A DNA stretch of 64,000 nucleotides from an uncultured Oscillospiraceae bacterium (GCA_900541565.1 UQKB01000007.1:1-64000), one strand, 5' to 3'; numbered from the stretch's first letter, positions 1 to 10,092 are shown. Program-made: numbers and translations. Notes: generated by a model from the letters alone, not told the origin.

Positions 1-84
1 TAAACACGTCCTTTTTTCTTTCCCTAATCTGTAACACTTCATTGACAAACCTACAGATTTTATAAACCAATACGCCGCCTTTTT

Positions 85-147
85 TTATAAAAAGCCCGCA
101 TGAGTTTACTGCCCGTCAACAAACAACAGCCTGTAAACCTATGCGGG
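85..147 (-). terminator. Rho-independent terminator of the sortase operon
   Basis: Read on the minus strand, CCCGCAT at 141-147 pairs with ATGCGGG at 95-101, and an inner GTTTAC/GTAAAC pair extends the stem around a ~25-base loop. A T-rich run follows toward position 85. It lies about 65 bases past the stop of the minus-strand CinA-like gene, the expected place for the end of that transcript. Nothing else is visible in positions 1-84. Confidence 0.6.
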
Positions 148-213
148 TACAAAATACAACAATTTATGCTTTATCCAAAGGCCTTTATTGCCAATTTTCT
201 GTAAACAACGGGC

Positions 214-612
214 TTAAAGCTGTGAAAACAGCGTTGCATCCAGCATATGACTGATCTGCCGAGGGTCATCCGGCAACGCAACCACCGCCTGTTTTCCGGT
301 CTGCAGTAAATAACCGTCAGGCCCACCCGCTGCATTTGCAAGCTTTTGCACACGCGGCAGCGGATCCATCGTCTGCAAGCCGCGCGACAAAACGTCCGCC
401 AGGTTATCATGATCCTTCCTGGAAAGACCCCCCACGATAAAAACAAGCGGCGTCTTGCGCAAAGAGGTATTGAGCAGCTCCCCCAGCATCTGTGCGGAAA
501 AAGCCGTCTGTACAGACGCCACCGCTATCGGTCTCTCTTCCAGGCATCGCGTCAAGGCCATTTCACAATAGCCGGTCTGATGCGCCATATAAAAGATCAG
601 CGTACATTTCAC
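214..612 (-). CDS. Small CinA-like (MoCF-fold) protein, function unknown
   Basis: 132 residues from a GTG start preceded by AAGGGTG, 39 bases after the sortase gene and probably in the same transcript. Two stretches recall the N-terminal domain of CinA/COG1058 (the MoaB/Mog-like fold): VFIVGGLSRKDHDNLADVL resembles the VILTGGLGPT-x-DDLT region, and GYLLQTGKQAVVALPDDPRQ resembles the GFxxExxGKxxxxLPGxPRE region. It is shorter than a complete CinA N-domain (~165 residues) and lacks the usual opening strand, so it may be a divergent or reduced copy. The upstream sortase carries a second degenerate copy of the same domain, so the two may have arisen by duplication and may interact. The similarity is remembered motif likeness, not a computed hit. 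Confidence 0.6.
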   Translation of the reverse strand: MKCTLIFYMAHQTGYCEMALTRCLEERPIAVASVQTAFSAQMLGELLNTSLRKTPLVFIVGGLSRKDHDNLADVLSRGLQTMDPLPRVQKLANAAGGPDGYLLQTGKQAVVALPDDPRQISHMLDATLFSQL

Positions 613-651
613 CTATAACACCCTTTTTTCGTAAAGTCAGGCCATCCGCAT

Positions 652-2946
652 TTACTCCAAGGCCTGCGTGGCCTCAGGCGCTTGCTGCACAGGCGCTGCA
701 AACACGGTCACATTGCAGGAAGCAGACATACCGTTTGACGCCGTAGCGGTAATGGTAGCAGCGCCGGCGTTCTTCGCAGTAACACGACCGTTTGCGTCAA
801 CGGTCGCTACATTGGTGTTGGAGCTCCTCCAGGAAACAGCCGGATAGGAGGCATTCGACGGTGTAACGGTACACTGCAGGGAAAAGCTTGTGCCCGCCTG
901 TGCGTTATAGCCCGACCAATCCAGCGAAATATTCTCTACGGGCTGGATCACCGTAATATCACATGTGGTTCTATGCCCGTTTGCACTTTCTGCAGATATA
1001 ACCGCCTTGCCCGGCCCCGTCGCCGTAAGCTCGCCGGTATTCTTGATCGTAACGACATTGGTATTGGACGTATACCACGTCAGGCTTTTATTGGTCGTAT
1101 TCGTAGGATCCCATATGACGGAAAGCCGCTCTACATTTCCCACATTCAGCGTCATGGCAGAATAGTCAAAATATATGTTGTTTGCCTTAATTTCGGCAGG
1201 CCGTGTCGCAGGGGGGCTTGTCGGCGCCTGGGTAGGCTCGGTTTCATCTTCAACTTCTACAGAATCAAACAGCGTAAAAGGGCGCTCTTTCCCTTTTAAA
1301 TTTCCTTTCCCATCATACCAGTCAATCTCTCCCGCCTCGTAAGCCGTTTTAAAGCTCGTGACCTCCGGCTTCTGGCCTCCATAGTTGTTATAATAAACGT
1401 CCGGCCACAACGGGTCTGGATTTAAGGCGGCCTTATCCAGGTCGACCGTTGATGTTTCCCCGTCGCGCACCTTTCTGGCCACCACAACGGTACGAAATTC
1501 GCTAAATTCATAAGAACAGGTTGAAAGCGTTAAAAGCTGGTCATCCTCGTTTATATCCACCGGCGTGTCAATCAGCGAACGCTCCTTAATCAGATATACA
1601 TAATTCATAAACTCGGCGTCGCTTGTAAAACTGCCTGTCAGATAATCAAAATACTCGCCGTGCGATTCCAGCGTGTTCGTTTTGTACACAGAAATAACCT
1701 TCCAGTCTGCGTCGCCGTCCGGCGTGTCAAAATGGATGATGGGGTGCTCCTTGTAATAATCCAGATTGCCGGAGTACGTACCGTAACCCATCAGCTCTGC
1801 AAACATGCGTCCATCATTCATATGGTGGCCGTGAATAATAATGTTCTTTGAGTCTGTCCCCTCATCGCTTCTAAAGTCTATAAACAGGCTGCCATATCCG
1901 CTGTAATTCCCTTTATAATCGGCATACAAATACTTTTGATAATCAATCGTATCGTCCTTAGACTGCAGCACAGGATAATCCAGATACTGCGTGTTGTCCA
2001 TCTTAATCCATCCAACAATTTCATCATTGATTTTTTTAATGTCATCCCAGTTATGTCTGGGTTTGACAACAACTGTTCCATCAGAGTCAATCTCTGTCGC
2101 TGGCTCCTCCGGAGAATTATAAAAAATGTTCTGAATCTCTTCGTTGCTTTTGTCGTTAAGCCACGGCTGAATCACCAGGTAATTAAACAGATAGCCGGCT
2201 GCCACCAAAAAGGTAAGCACGGCAAGAATCAGGATAATTTTGCGAAAAACTTCCTTTGCCCCGTCACCTTTCATTGGTATAATCCCCGCCCAAAAACCTT
2301 TTTTCTTCTTGCTTTTTTGCTTCTCGTCCGATCCTGCAGATAAAAACGCAATCCCGTCCGTTTTAAGCTGCTCCGGCAAAAGCGGTCTTGCAGACAGCGA
2401 AAAATATATTCCCTGCTTAATAAGTTCCGCACAGGGAACGCCCGCCAAGCTTTCCCTTGGCAGCAAAATCATCTTTTTATCCTGATAAAAGAAGCAATAT
2501 CCGTCATAACCGTTGCCCATATTGCTGATCTTCAGCGCATTGGCATAACCTGCCGCGCCGTCTTCCTGTTTTTGCGCACTGTCAGATTCCGGCTCAATGT
2601 AATCCATTGCCATAACAAGATCCGGCAGGCTTTCCTTTCGCAATTGCTCAAGCCTTTCCTTTTCAGGTGTGGCCCCGCCTGCGCAAAGCCCGCACAAAGT
2701 CATAAAGGCCGGATTGTCTTCCTTTCCGTCCAGCGCGTTTGCAATAATAATGGTGTGGATCTGGTCTTTACAGGAAAGCGACTGGTGAATTCCTTCCAGC
2801 AGCTTTTCCCTGTCAAGGTCCATTTCCGTTTTATAAAGGATATGTACATCGTCTTCCTTCATCTTTTCGATCAGCGATGGCAGGCTTTTGTTCAGGGACT
2901 GCGCTTCTTCCCTGTTATTGCGTATAGAATATATCTCAGCGTTCAT
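652..2946 (-). CDS. Membrane class B sortase with N-terminal CinA-like domain and two C-terminal BIG2 domains
   Basis: 764 residues. ATG at 2946 follows GGGAGG with a 7-base spacer; an in-frame TTG at 2961 lies inside that RBS and is unlikely. Order: residues 1-190 resemble a degenerate CinA/MoCF-like domain (residues 131-167 match its ANALKI-x-N-x-G and ILLP segment); basic linker; one membrane segment about 236-258; sortase domain about 300-495; Thr/Pro linker; BIG2 repeats about 590-666 and 672-748. Class B features are the YLYADYKGNYS and GSLFIDFRS segments. The catalytic set is present: His374 (IHGHHM), Cys477 (LSTC) and Arg485. Sortases transpeptidate surface proteins onto the wall or pili. 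The topology puts the CinA-like part in the cytoplasm and the sortase and BIG2 parts outside. No LPxTG/NPxTG-type substrate is seen in this window. Confidence 0.85.
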   Translation of the reverse strand: MNAEIYSIRNNREEAQSLNKSLPSLIEKMKEDDVHILYKTEMDLDREKLLEGIHQSLSCKDQIHTIIIANALDGKEDNPAFMTLCGLCAGGATPEKERLEQLRKESLPDLVMAMDYIEPESDSAQKQEDGAAGYANALKISNMGNGYDGYCFFYQDKKMILLPRESLAGVPCAELIKQGIYFSLSARPLLPEQLKTDGIAFLSAGSDEKQKSKKKKGFWAGIIPMKGDGAKEVFRKIILILAVLTFLVAAGYLFNYLVIQPWLNDKSNEEIQNIFYNSPEEPATEIDSDGTVVVKPRHNWDDIKKINDEIVGWIKMDNTQYLDYPVLQSKDDTIDYQKYLYADYKGNYSGYGSLFIDFRSDEGTDSKNIIIHGHHMNDGRMFAELMGYGTYSGNLDYYKEHPIIHFDTPDGDADWKVISVYKTNTLESHGEYFDYLTGSFTSDAEFMNYVYLIKERSLIDTPVDINEDDQLLTLSTCSYEFSEFRTVVVARKVRDGETSTVDLDKAALNPDPLWPDVYYNNYGGQKPEVTSFKTAYEAGEIDWYDGKGNLKGKERPFTLFDSVEVEDETEPTQAPTSPPATRPAEIKANNIYFDYSAMTLNVGNVERLSVIWDPTNTTNKSLTWYTSNTNVVTIKNTGELTATGPGKAVISAESANGHRTTCDITVIQPVENISLDWSGYNAQAGTSFSLQCTVTPSNASYPAVSWRSSNTNVATVDANGRVTAKNAGAATITATASNGMSASCNVTVFAAPVQQAPEATQALE

Positions 2947-3003
2947 GCAAATACCTCCCAATTTCTATACTCCGTTACGTTTCATCGAAGAATCGTATAT
3001 ATG

Positions 3004-4182
3004 CTATTGCTCATAATCAATTTTTGTCGTCTTTATATGCTCCAGCGCGTTTTGCATCAGTGTGGCACAGTCCAGAGCCTCCTGGCTGCGTCTGACATAC
3101 TTCAGCACAGGGCGCGTACGTGGATGTTTTGGCGTAAATACGGTGCAGCAGTCCTCATAGGGCTGTATAGATGTCTCAAACGTGCCGATCTTCCTGGCAA
3201 TTGTTATAATTTCATCCTTGTCCATCCCAATCAGGGGACGAAACACAGGCATTGTACAAACCTCGTCGGTACAAGCAATGGCATGGATGGTCTGGCTTGC
3301 AACCTGCCCCAGGCTTTCTCCTGTAATCAACGCCTGGCATTCGTTTTCTTGTGCGATCTTCTGTGCAATCTGCATCATAAACCGCCGCATAATAATGGTA
3401 AACAACTCCTCCGGGCAGCCTTTGCGGATCTCCTCCTGAATCTGCGTAAACGGCACGGTATACAAAGTCATCCTCCCGCTATAACGGGCCACAAGCTCCA
3501 GCAGCTGCCGTACCTTTTGTTCTGCACGCTCGCTTGTATAAGGCGGGCTTGCAAAATGCACAGCGGTCAGCATAATGCCTCGCTTTGCCATCATATACGC
3601 GGCAACGGGGCTGTCAATACCGCCGCTTATCAAAATAGCCGCCCTGCCCCCGGTTCCAACGGGAATCCCGCCTGCGCCTTTTAACGCGCCGCCCCTGATA
3701 TAAGCACCAAAGTCGCGTATCTCGACTGTAACGGTAAGGTCCGGGTGATGTACGTCTACGCATACATGCGGGAACCTCTGTAAAATCGCTTCCCCAAGCT
3801 GCGCGCAAATCTGCGGCGATTGCAGCGCAAAGCGCTTGTCAGAACGCTTTGCTTCCACTTTAAAGGTCTTTACCATATCCAGCTCGTCTGCCAAATATTC
3901 CAAAGCCCGCGCCTTTATATCCTCCATATCCTTTTGTGCAACGCACGCTCTGGAATATGCAGCAATCCCAAAAACCGTACCCAGCCGCTCGGCCGTTTCA
4001 TCCAAATCTACGTCGGTACTTTTCGGCTCTATATAAATGGTAGACTGCGCGTTTTTGATTTCAAACTGCCCTAAAGAAGCAATCCGCCTTTTTATATTTT
4101 TAATCAATATATCTTCAAATGTACGCCGGTTCAGCCCCTTAAGCGCAAGCTCCCCGACCTTAACCAATAAAATTTCCTTCAT
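3004..4182 (-). CDS. thiI: tRNA 4-thiouridine synthetase ThiI
   Basis: 392 residues, ATG after GGGAG. ThiI adenylates U8 of tRNA and inserts sulfur delivered by a cysteine desulfurase; in some bacteria it also feeds thiamine thiazole synthesis. The order is N-terminal ferredoxin-like and THUMP domain (1-165), then the PP-loop ATPase with SGGIDS at 186-191. The length matches the Bacillus-type protein without a C-terminal rhodanese domain, so persulfide transfer must rely on Cys residues in the core or on the partner desulfurase. That partner is encoded 41 bases upstream on the same strand. Confidence 0.95.
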   Translation of the reverse strand: MKEILLVKVGELALKGLNRRTFEDILIKNIKRRIASLGQFEIKNAQSTIYIEPKSTDVDLDETAERLGTVFGIAAYSRACVAQKDMEDIKARALEYLADELDMVKTFKVEAKRSDKRFALQSPQICAQLGEAILQRFPHVCVDVHHPDLTVTVEIRDFGAYIRGGALKGAGGIPVGTGGRAAILISGGIDSPVAAYMMAKRGIMLTAVHFASPPYTSERAEQKVRQLLELVARYSGRMTLYTVPFTQIQEEIRKGCPEELFTIIMRRFMMQIAQKIAQENECQALITGESLGQVASQTIHAIACTDEVCTMPVFRPLIGMDKDEIITIARKIGTFETSIQPYEDCCTVFTPKHPRTRPVLKYVRRSQEALDCATLMQNALEHIKTTKIDYEQ

Positions 4183-4223
4183 ATATCTCCCAGCCTTTTT
4201 GCCCGTTTATCCCAATTGTGCGT

Positions 4224-5357
4224 CTAACTTTTTGCCAATACCTCCCGCCCCGCCTGCAACACCGTAAAAAAGCGGTCTATGTCTTCCTTTGTGGTATATC
4301 GCGAAAAGCTAACGCGCAGGGCGCTGTCGCTCCTTTGGCGGTCAAGCCCCAGCGCGGTAAGCACATGGCTCTTTTTCCCCTTTGCACAGGCCGACCCGCT
4401 GGAAACAAACACGCCGTTTGCCGCCAGATAGTGCAGCATGGTTTCGCTGCGGATTCCTAACACGGAAAAATTAAAAATATACGGCAGTCCCCCGTCCGGC
4501 GAATTTACGGCAACGTGTGTAAGCCGTGCTGCTTTCTCCTTACAATAGCGGTACAGTTCCTCTATGCGCTGTATGTAGGAAAGGTCTATCTCCTCTACTG
4601 CGGCGCCAAACCCTGCTATCAAAGGGACCGCCTGCGTCCCCGGGCGGATGCGCCCTTCCTGCTCGCCGCCAAATAAACACGGCGTAATACGCGCCCCATG
4701 CTTTATATAAATGGCCCCTGTGCCTTTTGGCCCGTGTATTTTGTGCGCGGAAACCGTCAGCAGGTCCACACCCATGCGGCGCGGCTTGACGGGGATTTTC
4801 CCAAATGCCTGCACAGCGTCACAGTGCAAAAGCGCAGGGGAACTGTTGCGGACAATTGCCTTTCTGGCAGCCTCCACCGGGTAAAGCGCGCCTGTTTCAT
4901 TGTTCGCCAGCATAATACTTACCAACACCGTCCGGCTGTCAATGGCCTCCATCAGCTGCTGCGGCGTAATGCTCCCGTCCCTTTCCGGCCGGAGGTATAC
5001 GGCTTCAAAGCCCTCCTTTTCAAGCGCAGCTACCGCTTCCAATACAGACGCATGCTCAACTGCCGTCGTGACAATCTTATTTCCTGTGCGCCTTCTGGCG
5101 CGCACCGTGCCAAAAACCGCCAGATTGTTCGCCTCTGTCCCGCCGCTTGTAAAATAGATCTCGCTCTTATCCACAGACAGAACCCTTGCAATGGCTTCCC
5201 GCACCTGCGTCATCTCTTTTTCCGCCTCTATCCCCTTTTGATGCAAAGAGGAAGGATTGCCGTATTTTTCTTTCAGCATGCAGGTCATTTTTTCAATTGC
5301 GCTGTCGCATACGCGGGTGGTTGCGCTGTTGTCCAGGTAAACTTCTTTGCTCCCCGT
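4224..5357 (-). CDS. nifS: Cysteine desulfurase (NifS/IscS family), probable ACG start
   Basis: PLP enzyme that takes sulfur from cysteine and passes it as persulfide, here most likely to ThiI, whose gene follows by 41 bases. The first in-frame ATG (5288) would remove the conserved YLDNSATT segment, which is encoded upstream in the same frame. Between that segment and an in-frame TGA there is no ATG, GTG or TTG. The only plausible start is ACG at 5357-5355, nine bases after AGGAG at 5367-5371, giving MGSKEVYLDNSATT and a 377-residue protein of normal length. Other family marks are SAHKIHGPKGTGAIY with the PLP lysine, the TGALYPVE segment, and the mobile catalytic loop SSGSACAKGKKS with its Cys. 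A one-base error or a frameshift from the overlapping GTG at 5370 is the alternative. Confidence 0.9.
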   Translation of the reverse strand, partial: TGSKEVYLDNSATTRVCDSAIEKMTCMLKEKYGNPSSLHQKGIEAEKEMTQVREAIARVLSVDKSEIYFTSGGTEANNLAVFGTVRARRRTGNKIVTTAVEHASVLEAVAALEKEGFEAVYLRPERDGSITPQQLMEAIDSRTVLVSIMLANNETGALYPVEAARKAIVRNSSPALLHCDAVQAFGKIPVKPRRMGVDLLTVSAHKIHGPKGTGAIYIKHGARITPCLFGGEQEGRIRPGTQAVPLIAGFGAAVEEIDLSYIQRIEELYRYCKEKAARLTHVAVNSPDGGLPYIFNFSVLGIRSETMLHYLAANGVFVSSGSACAKGKKSHVLTALGLDRQRSDSALRVSFSRYTTKEDIDRFFTVLQAGREVLAKS

Positions 5358-5405
5358 GGTGTGTCACTCCTAAATCCGCAGTATTTTCAGTTTCTGTCAC
5401 ATTAC

Positions 5406-5433
5406 ATTATACACAAAAAGCTTGCACAAGCAA
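5406..5433 (-). promoter_or_regulatory. Likely promoter of nifS-thiI
   Basis: On the minus strand TTGCTT (5433-5428) is followed after 16 bases by a perfect TATAAT (5411-5406), 49 bases before the proposed nifS start. The rest of the 5358-5589 gap between the divergent nifS and spoVAC is AT-rich. I see no clear sporulation-type promoter for spoVAC in it. Confidence 0.55.
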
Positions 5434-5589
5434 ATATCTCAAAGAAATTTAACAAAATGTTCTAAAATAAAACATAAAATAAATAGACAAAAGAAGAAGC
5501 CCATGTTTAAACGCTTTTTTTTCGGCAATACTGTTATTATTATTTCAAGTTTGTTTTAAACAAATTGCTGCAGGAAAGGGAAAAAGAAA

Positions 5590-6045
5590 ATGCGTATTTC
5601 AAAAAAACAGTATGCTAAAATGGCCGAGAAAGCTTCACCGAAAAGCAACCTGTTCGTCGACTGCATCAAGGCGTTTCTTGTGGGAGGCCTCATCTGCACA
5701 ATCGGGCAGGGACTTACCAATATTTATACGCTGTGCGGTATGGAACTCCTCGACGCCAGAACGCTTACCTCCGTGTCACTTGTATTTCTAGGAGCGCTGC
5801 TTACAAGCATAGGTGTATACGACAAAATCGCAAAACATGCCGGAGCAGGCAGCCTGGTACCGATCACCGGTTTTGCAAACTCAATCGTAGCACCGGCAAT
5901 CGAGTTTAAAAGCGAAGGCTTTGTTCTCGGCCTGGGGGCAAAAATGTTTATCATCGCAGGGCCTGTTCTGGTATACGGCATCACGGCAAGCGTCCTTTGG
6001 GGTGTTATCTATTTTATACTCAAGCTGACGGGCGTTATGCAGTAG
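5590..6045 (+). CDS. spoVAC: Stage V sporulation protein AC (SpoVAC)
   Basis: 151-residue membrane protein with the family's N-terminal lead, the FLVGGLICTIGQG segment, several hydrophobic helices and the SLVPITGFANSIVAPAIEFKSEG region. SpoVA proteins form the inner spore membrane channel that loads dipicolinic acid during sporulation and releases it at germination. ATG follows GGAAAGGG. In most sporeformers spoVAC sits beside spoVAD and spoVAEb; here it stands alone, between divergent nifS and rpoB, and ends in its own terminator. Partner genes, if any, must lie elsewhere. It supports a spore-forming host. Confidence 0.9.
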   Translation: MRISKKQYAKMAEKASPKSNLFVDCIKAFLVGGLICTIGQGLTNIYTLCGMELLDARTLTSVSLVFLGALLTSIGVYDKIAKHAGAGSLVPITGFANSIVAPAIEFKSEGFVLGLGAKMFIIAGPVLVYGITASVLWGVIYFILKLTGVMQ

Positions 6046-6091
6046 CTTTAAACAACGCTCCCGGGTGTTCCTTTTTATTTCATAAAAGAAA

Positions 6092-6126
6092 CCGCAGAGG
6101 TTTTTATTCCTCTGCGGAATTATTTT
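6092..6126 (+). terminator. Terminator after spoVAC
   Basis: CCGCAGAGG (6092-6100) pairs perfectly with CCTCTGCGG (6109-6117) around an 8-base loop, followed by an AT-rich tail. It separates spoVAC from rpoB. Confidence 0.75.
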
Positions 6127-6167
6127 TACATCTACATAGAAAACGGCGGAAAAATCATCTTTTTCCC

Positions 6168-6196
6168 TTGACAAAAGGTAAAAAAAGCAATAAAAT
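6168..6196 (+). promoter_or_regulatory. Promoter of rpoBC
   Basis: TTGACA (6168-6173), a 17-base spacer and TAAAAT (6191-6196) form a strong sigma-A type promoter. The leader to rpoB would be about 155 bases and contains the AT palindrome GATTTTTTAAAAAATC at 6262-6277. It shows that rpoB has its own promoter in this 311-base gap rather than reading in from ribosomal protein genes. Confidence 0.75.
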
Positions 6197-6356
6197 AGGA
6201 AAATGTACCATAATGGCATAAATAGCCCCTATCCCCTGTTTAATGGGTTGATATTAGCACAGATTTTTTAAAAAATCAAGTGGTTTTTTAAAAAAGGTCT
6301 ACAAGGCTTTTATGTTCAAAATCAGCGGATGAATAATAGAATGGAGTGAAGCGCCC

Positions 6357-9300
6357 ATGGTAAATGTCAAGCCGGTAAAGCTTGGTAGGAATGAAAGGAT
6401 GAGCTTTTCCAAGATCGATGAGGTTATCGGCATGCCCAACCTGATCGAAGTCCAGAAAAAGTCTTACAATTGGTTTCTGGATGTAGGTCTCAAGGAAGTG
6501 TTTAAAGACGTTTCGGGTATAACCGATTATACCGGAAATCTTGTCCTGGATTTTGTAGACTACACGCTTGATGTTGCACATCCCAATTACAGTGTAACAG
6601 AATGCAAGGAAAGGGACGCTACCTATGCGGCGCCCCTGCGTGTGGTTGCACGCCTGCTCAATAAAGAAACAGGCGAAATCAAAGAGTCCAACGTGTTTAT
6701 GGGCGATTTCCCTTTGATGACTGCAAGCGGCACGTTTGTGATAAACGGCGCGGAAAGAGTCATTGTTTCACAGCTTGTCCGTTCACCGGGCGTCTACTAC
6801 AAAATGGAGTATGACAAAACGGGGAAAAAGCTTTTCAGCTCCACGGTCATACCAAACAGAGGCGCGTGGCTGGAATATGAAAACGACGTAAACGACGTTT
6901 TTTACGTGCGTATAGATAAAAACCGCAAAATCCCCATTACGGTGTTCATCCGGGCGCTTGGCATGGGCAGCGACGCCGAAATCCTCGACTATTTTGGCGA
7001 TGACGAAAGAATCCGCGCCACCATTGAAAAGGATCCGTGCAAAAATACCGAAGAGGCGATGATAGAGGTTTACCGTAAGCTCCGCCCAAGCGAGCCGCCT
7101 ACGGTCGAAAGCGCGCAGGCACATATCCACAACCTGTTTTTTGATGCAAGGCGTTACGATATGTCTCGGGTAGGGCGTTACAAATACAATAAAAAGCTTG
7201 GTATTTCTGCACGTATTGCAAACCAGCAGCTCGTACAGCCTATTGCAAACCCGCGCACAGGCGAGGTCATGGCCATGGCTGGCGACGTTGTCAGCCGCAC
7301 GCTTGCAGAGGAAATAGAAAATGCGGGTGTTACAACCGCCTTTGTAAACGTGGAAGGAAAGACCGTCAAAGTCATTTCAAACGGCATGGTGGATATCAGC
7401 GGCTACGTAAACTTCGACGCATGCAAGGAATGCGGTATCAACGAAAAGGTGAATTTTTCCGTTTTGTGCGAAATCCTTGACAAAAACCTGGATGAAGAAG
7501 CCTTAAAGGAAGAGCTTGCAAGCCGCCGCGGTGAGCTGATCCCCAACCATATTATTATCGATGATATTTTTGCTTCGATCAATTATATGAATTGCCTGGC
7601 CTGCGGGCTTGGCACAACAGACGACATTGACCATCTTGGCAACAGAAGGATCCGCAGCGTAGGCGAACTTCTGCAAAACCAGTTCCGTATCGGCTTTTCC
7701 AGGCTGGAAAGAGTAATCCGCGAAAGGATGACCCTGCAGGCGCAGGATCTGGATACGCTTTCCCCCAACGCGCTGATCAATATCCGCCCGGTTACCGCTG
7801 CAATCAAAGAGTTTTTCGGCTCCTCCCCGCTTTCTCAGTTTATGGACCAGACAAACCCACTGGCTGAGCTTACACATAAAAGGCGCCTTTCCGCCCTTGG
7901 CCCCGGAGGCTTGTCCAGAGACCGCGCCGGGTTTGAGGTGCGCGACGTACATTACAGCCATTACGGGCGCATGTGCCCAATCGAAACGCCAGAAGGACCG
8001 AACATCGGTTTGATCTCTTACCTTGCGACCTTTGCCCGTATCAACGAATACGGCTTTATAGAAGCGCCGTTTAGAAAGGTCGACAAATCCACCGGCGTGG
8101 TCACGGACGAAGTGGTCTATATGACAGCGGACATGGAGGACGAATTTTTCGTAGCGCAGGCAAACGAACCGCTTGACGAACAGGGACGCTTTAAAAACAG
8201 CAAGGTCAATGGCCGTTACAGAGATGAATTTGTCGAGCTTGAGCGCGATTATTTTGATTATATGGACGTATCGCCCAGAATGGTTGTATCCGTCGCTACG
8301 GCAATGATCCCGTTTTTGGAAAACGACGATGCAAACCGCGCGCTGATGGGGTCAAACATGCAGCGCCAGGCGGTTCCGCTGATGGTAACGGAATCCCCCA
8401 TCGTTGGAACAGGGATGGAATATAAAGCGGGCGTTGATTCCGGCGTATGCCTGCTTGCAGAAGAGGACGGCGTCGTTTTAAGCGTCAGCGCAGACAAAAT
8501 CTCTGTCCGTTATGATTCCGGCCGGATACAGGACTTTAAGGTAACCAAGTTTATGCGCTCCAATCAGGGCACCTGCATCAACCAGATTCCCGTGGTGGAA
8601 AAAGGACAAAGAATCACGGCAAACGAAGTGCTTGCAGACGGTCCCGCTACGCATAATGGTGAGATCAGCCTGGGGAAAAACGCGCTGATCGGCTTTATGA
8701 CCTGGGAAGGCTACAATTACGAAGATGCCGTTTTGATCAATGAAAAAATCGTAAGGGATGATGTATATACATCCATTCATATAGAGGAATATGAAACAGA
8801 AGCAAGGGATACAAAGCTCGGTCCCGAAGAAATTACAAGGGATATCCCCAACGTAGGCGAAGACATGCTCAAAGATCTTGATGAGCAGGGGATTATCCAC
8901 ATTGGCGCAGAAGTACACGCCGGCGATATTCTGGTAGGCAAGGTAACCCCCAAGGGCGAAACAGAGCTCACTGCGGAGGAGCGCCTGCTGCGCGCAATCT
9001 TCGGCGAAAAAGCAAGAGAAGTAAGGGACACCTCCCTGCGCGTTCCCCACGGTGAATCGGGTATTGTGGTTGACGTAAAGGTGTTTACAAGGGAAAACAG
9101 CCACGACGAACTGCAGCCCGGCGTCAATAAAGTGGTACGCTGCTACCTTGCACAGAAAAGAAAAATTTCCGTGGGCGACAAAATGGCTGGCCGCCACGGG
9201 AACAAAGGCGTTGTTTCCAGAATTTTGCCTGTGGAAGACATGCCCTTCCTTCCGGACGGCACACCCCTGGATATTGTCTTAAACCCGTTGGGCGTTCCGT

Positions 9301-10076
9301 CGCGTATGAACATTGGCCAGGTTCTGGAAGTTCACCTGGGCTACGCTGCTAAGGCGCTCGGGTGGAAAATTATGACCCCCGTGTTTGACGGCGCGCATGA
9401 GCAGGATATTTTTGAAGCCTTCAAACAGGCCGGATTAAGCGAAGACGGCAAAACGTGGCTCAAGGACGGCAGAACGGGAGAATATTTCGACAATCCCGTA
9501 ACGGTCGGGTATATGTATTATTTAAAGCTGCACCATCTGGTTGACGACAAAATTCACGCGCGTTCAACCGGTCCCTACTCCCTGGTCACCCAGCAGCCGT
9601 TGGGCGGCAAAGCACAGTTTGGCGGGCAGCGCTTTGGTGAAATGGAAGTATGGGCGCTGGAAGCTTACGGCGCAGCCTATACTCTGCAGGAAATTTTAAC
9701 GGTTAAGTCGGACGACGTGGTCGGCCGCGTTAAAACCTACGAATCCATTGTAAAGGGCCAGAACATTCCAAAGCCGGGCATTCCCGAATCCTTTAAGGTT
9801 CTGATCAAGGAGCTCCAGTCTTTGGCGCTCGACGTAAAAGTGCTCGATAAGGACAATATGGAAATCGACTTAAAGCAGAACTTTGACGACGAGGATGAAA
9901 TCCCCGTGCCGGCCGATGAGGCACTTGATGAAGACGAGGTTATGACCTCAATGGACGGCTTCCTGCTGGAGGATGATCCCGACGACAACAATATGTTTGA
10001 TGAAAACTCCATATATGAAGAAGAAAACGACGATCTGCTTGACGACTTTGACGATTTAGGCAGCGACGAGATGTAA
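6357..10076 (+). CDS. rpoB: RNA polymerase beta subunit RpoB
   Basis: 1239 residues, ATG with GGAG ten bases upstream. It forms half of the catalytic core of RNA polymerase. Landmarks: the rifampicin pocket [21 protein letters not shown] with the usual sensitive residues (Asp in DQTN, His in THKRR, Ser in RRLSA), [19 protein letters not shown]-type segment [24 protein letters not shown] and the C-terminal [26 protein letters not shown]. After the core ends, a ~60-residue tail very rich in Asp and Glu runs to the C terminus. rpoC follows 16 bases later in the same operon. The usual upstream rplJ-rplL genes are absent. Confidence 0.99.
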   Translation: MVNVKPVKLGRNERMSFSKIDEVIGMPNLIEVQKKSYNWFLDVGLKEVFKDVSGITDYTGNLVLDFVDYTLDVAHPNYSVTECKERDATYAAPLRVVARLLNKETGEIKESNVFMGDFPLMTASGTFVINGAERVIVSQLVRSPGVYYKMEYDKTGKKLFSSTVIPNRGAWLEYENDVNDVFYVRIDKNRKIPITVFIRALGMGSDAEILDYFGDDERIRATIEKDPCKNTEEAMIEVYRKLRPSEPPTVESAQAHIHNLFFDARRYDMSRVGRYKYNKKLGISARIANQQLVQPIANPRTGEVMAMAGDVVSRTLAEEIENAGVTTAFVNVEGKTVKVISNGMVDISGYVNFDACKECGINEKVNFSVLCEILDKNLDEEALKEELASRRGELIPNHIIIDDIFASINYMNCLACGLGTTDDIDHLGNRRIRSVGELLQNQFRIGFSRLERVIRERMTLQAQDLDTLSPNALINIRPVTAAIKEFFGSSPLSQFMDQTNPLAELTHKRRLSALGPGGLSRDRAGFEVRDVHYSHYGRMCPIETPEGPNIGLISYLATFARINEYGFIEAPFRKVDKSTGVVTDEVVYMTADMEDEFFVAQANEPLDEQGRFKNSKVNGRYRDEFVELERDYFDYMDVSPRMVVSVATAMIPFLENDDANRALMGSNMQRQAVPLMVTESPIVGTGMEYKAGVDSGVCLLAEEDGVVLSVSADKISVRYDSGRIQDFKVTKFMRSNQGTCINQIPVVEKGQRITANEVLADGPATHNGEISLGKNALIGFMTWEGYNYEDAVLINEKIVRDDVYTSIHIEEYETEARDTKLGPEEITRDIPNVGEDMLKDLDEQGIIHIGAEVHAGDILVGKVTPKGETELTAEERLLRAIFGEKAREVRDTSLRVPHGESGIVVDVKVFTRENSHDELQPGVNKVVRCYLAQKRKISVGDKMAGRHGNKGVVSRILPVEDMPFLPDGTPLDIVLNPLGVPSRMNIGQVLEVHLGYAAKALGWKIMTPVFDGAHEQDIFEAFKQAGLSEDGKTWLKDGRTGEYFDNPVTVGYMYYLKLHHLVDDKIHARSTGPYSLVTQQPLGGKAQFGGQRFGEMEVWALEAYGAAYTLQEILTVKSDDVVGRVKTYESIVKGQNIPKPGIPESFKVLIKELQSLALDVKVLDKDNMEIDLKQNFDDEDEIPVPADEALDEDEVMTSMDGFLLEDDPDDNNMFDENSIYEEENDDLLDDFDDLGSDEM

Positions 10077-10092
10077 GGGAGGCTTTTATACT

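Noticed and set aside
2572..3684. 370-codon open frame opposite the sortase and thiI
   Set aside because: It overlaps two well-supported genes on the other strand and the product is a low-complexity Cys/His/Arg-rich chain.
7840..7920. Rifampicin-resistance substitutions in RpoB
   Set aside because: The Asp, His and Ser positions of the rifampicin pocket carry the usual sensitive residues.
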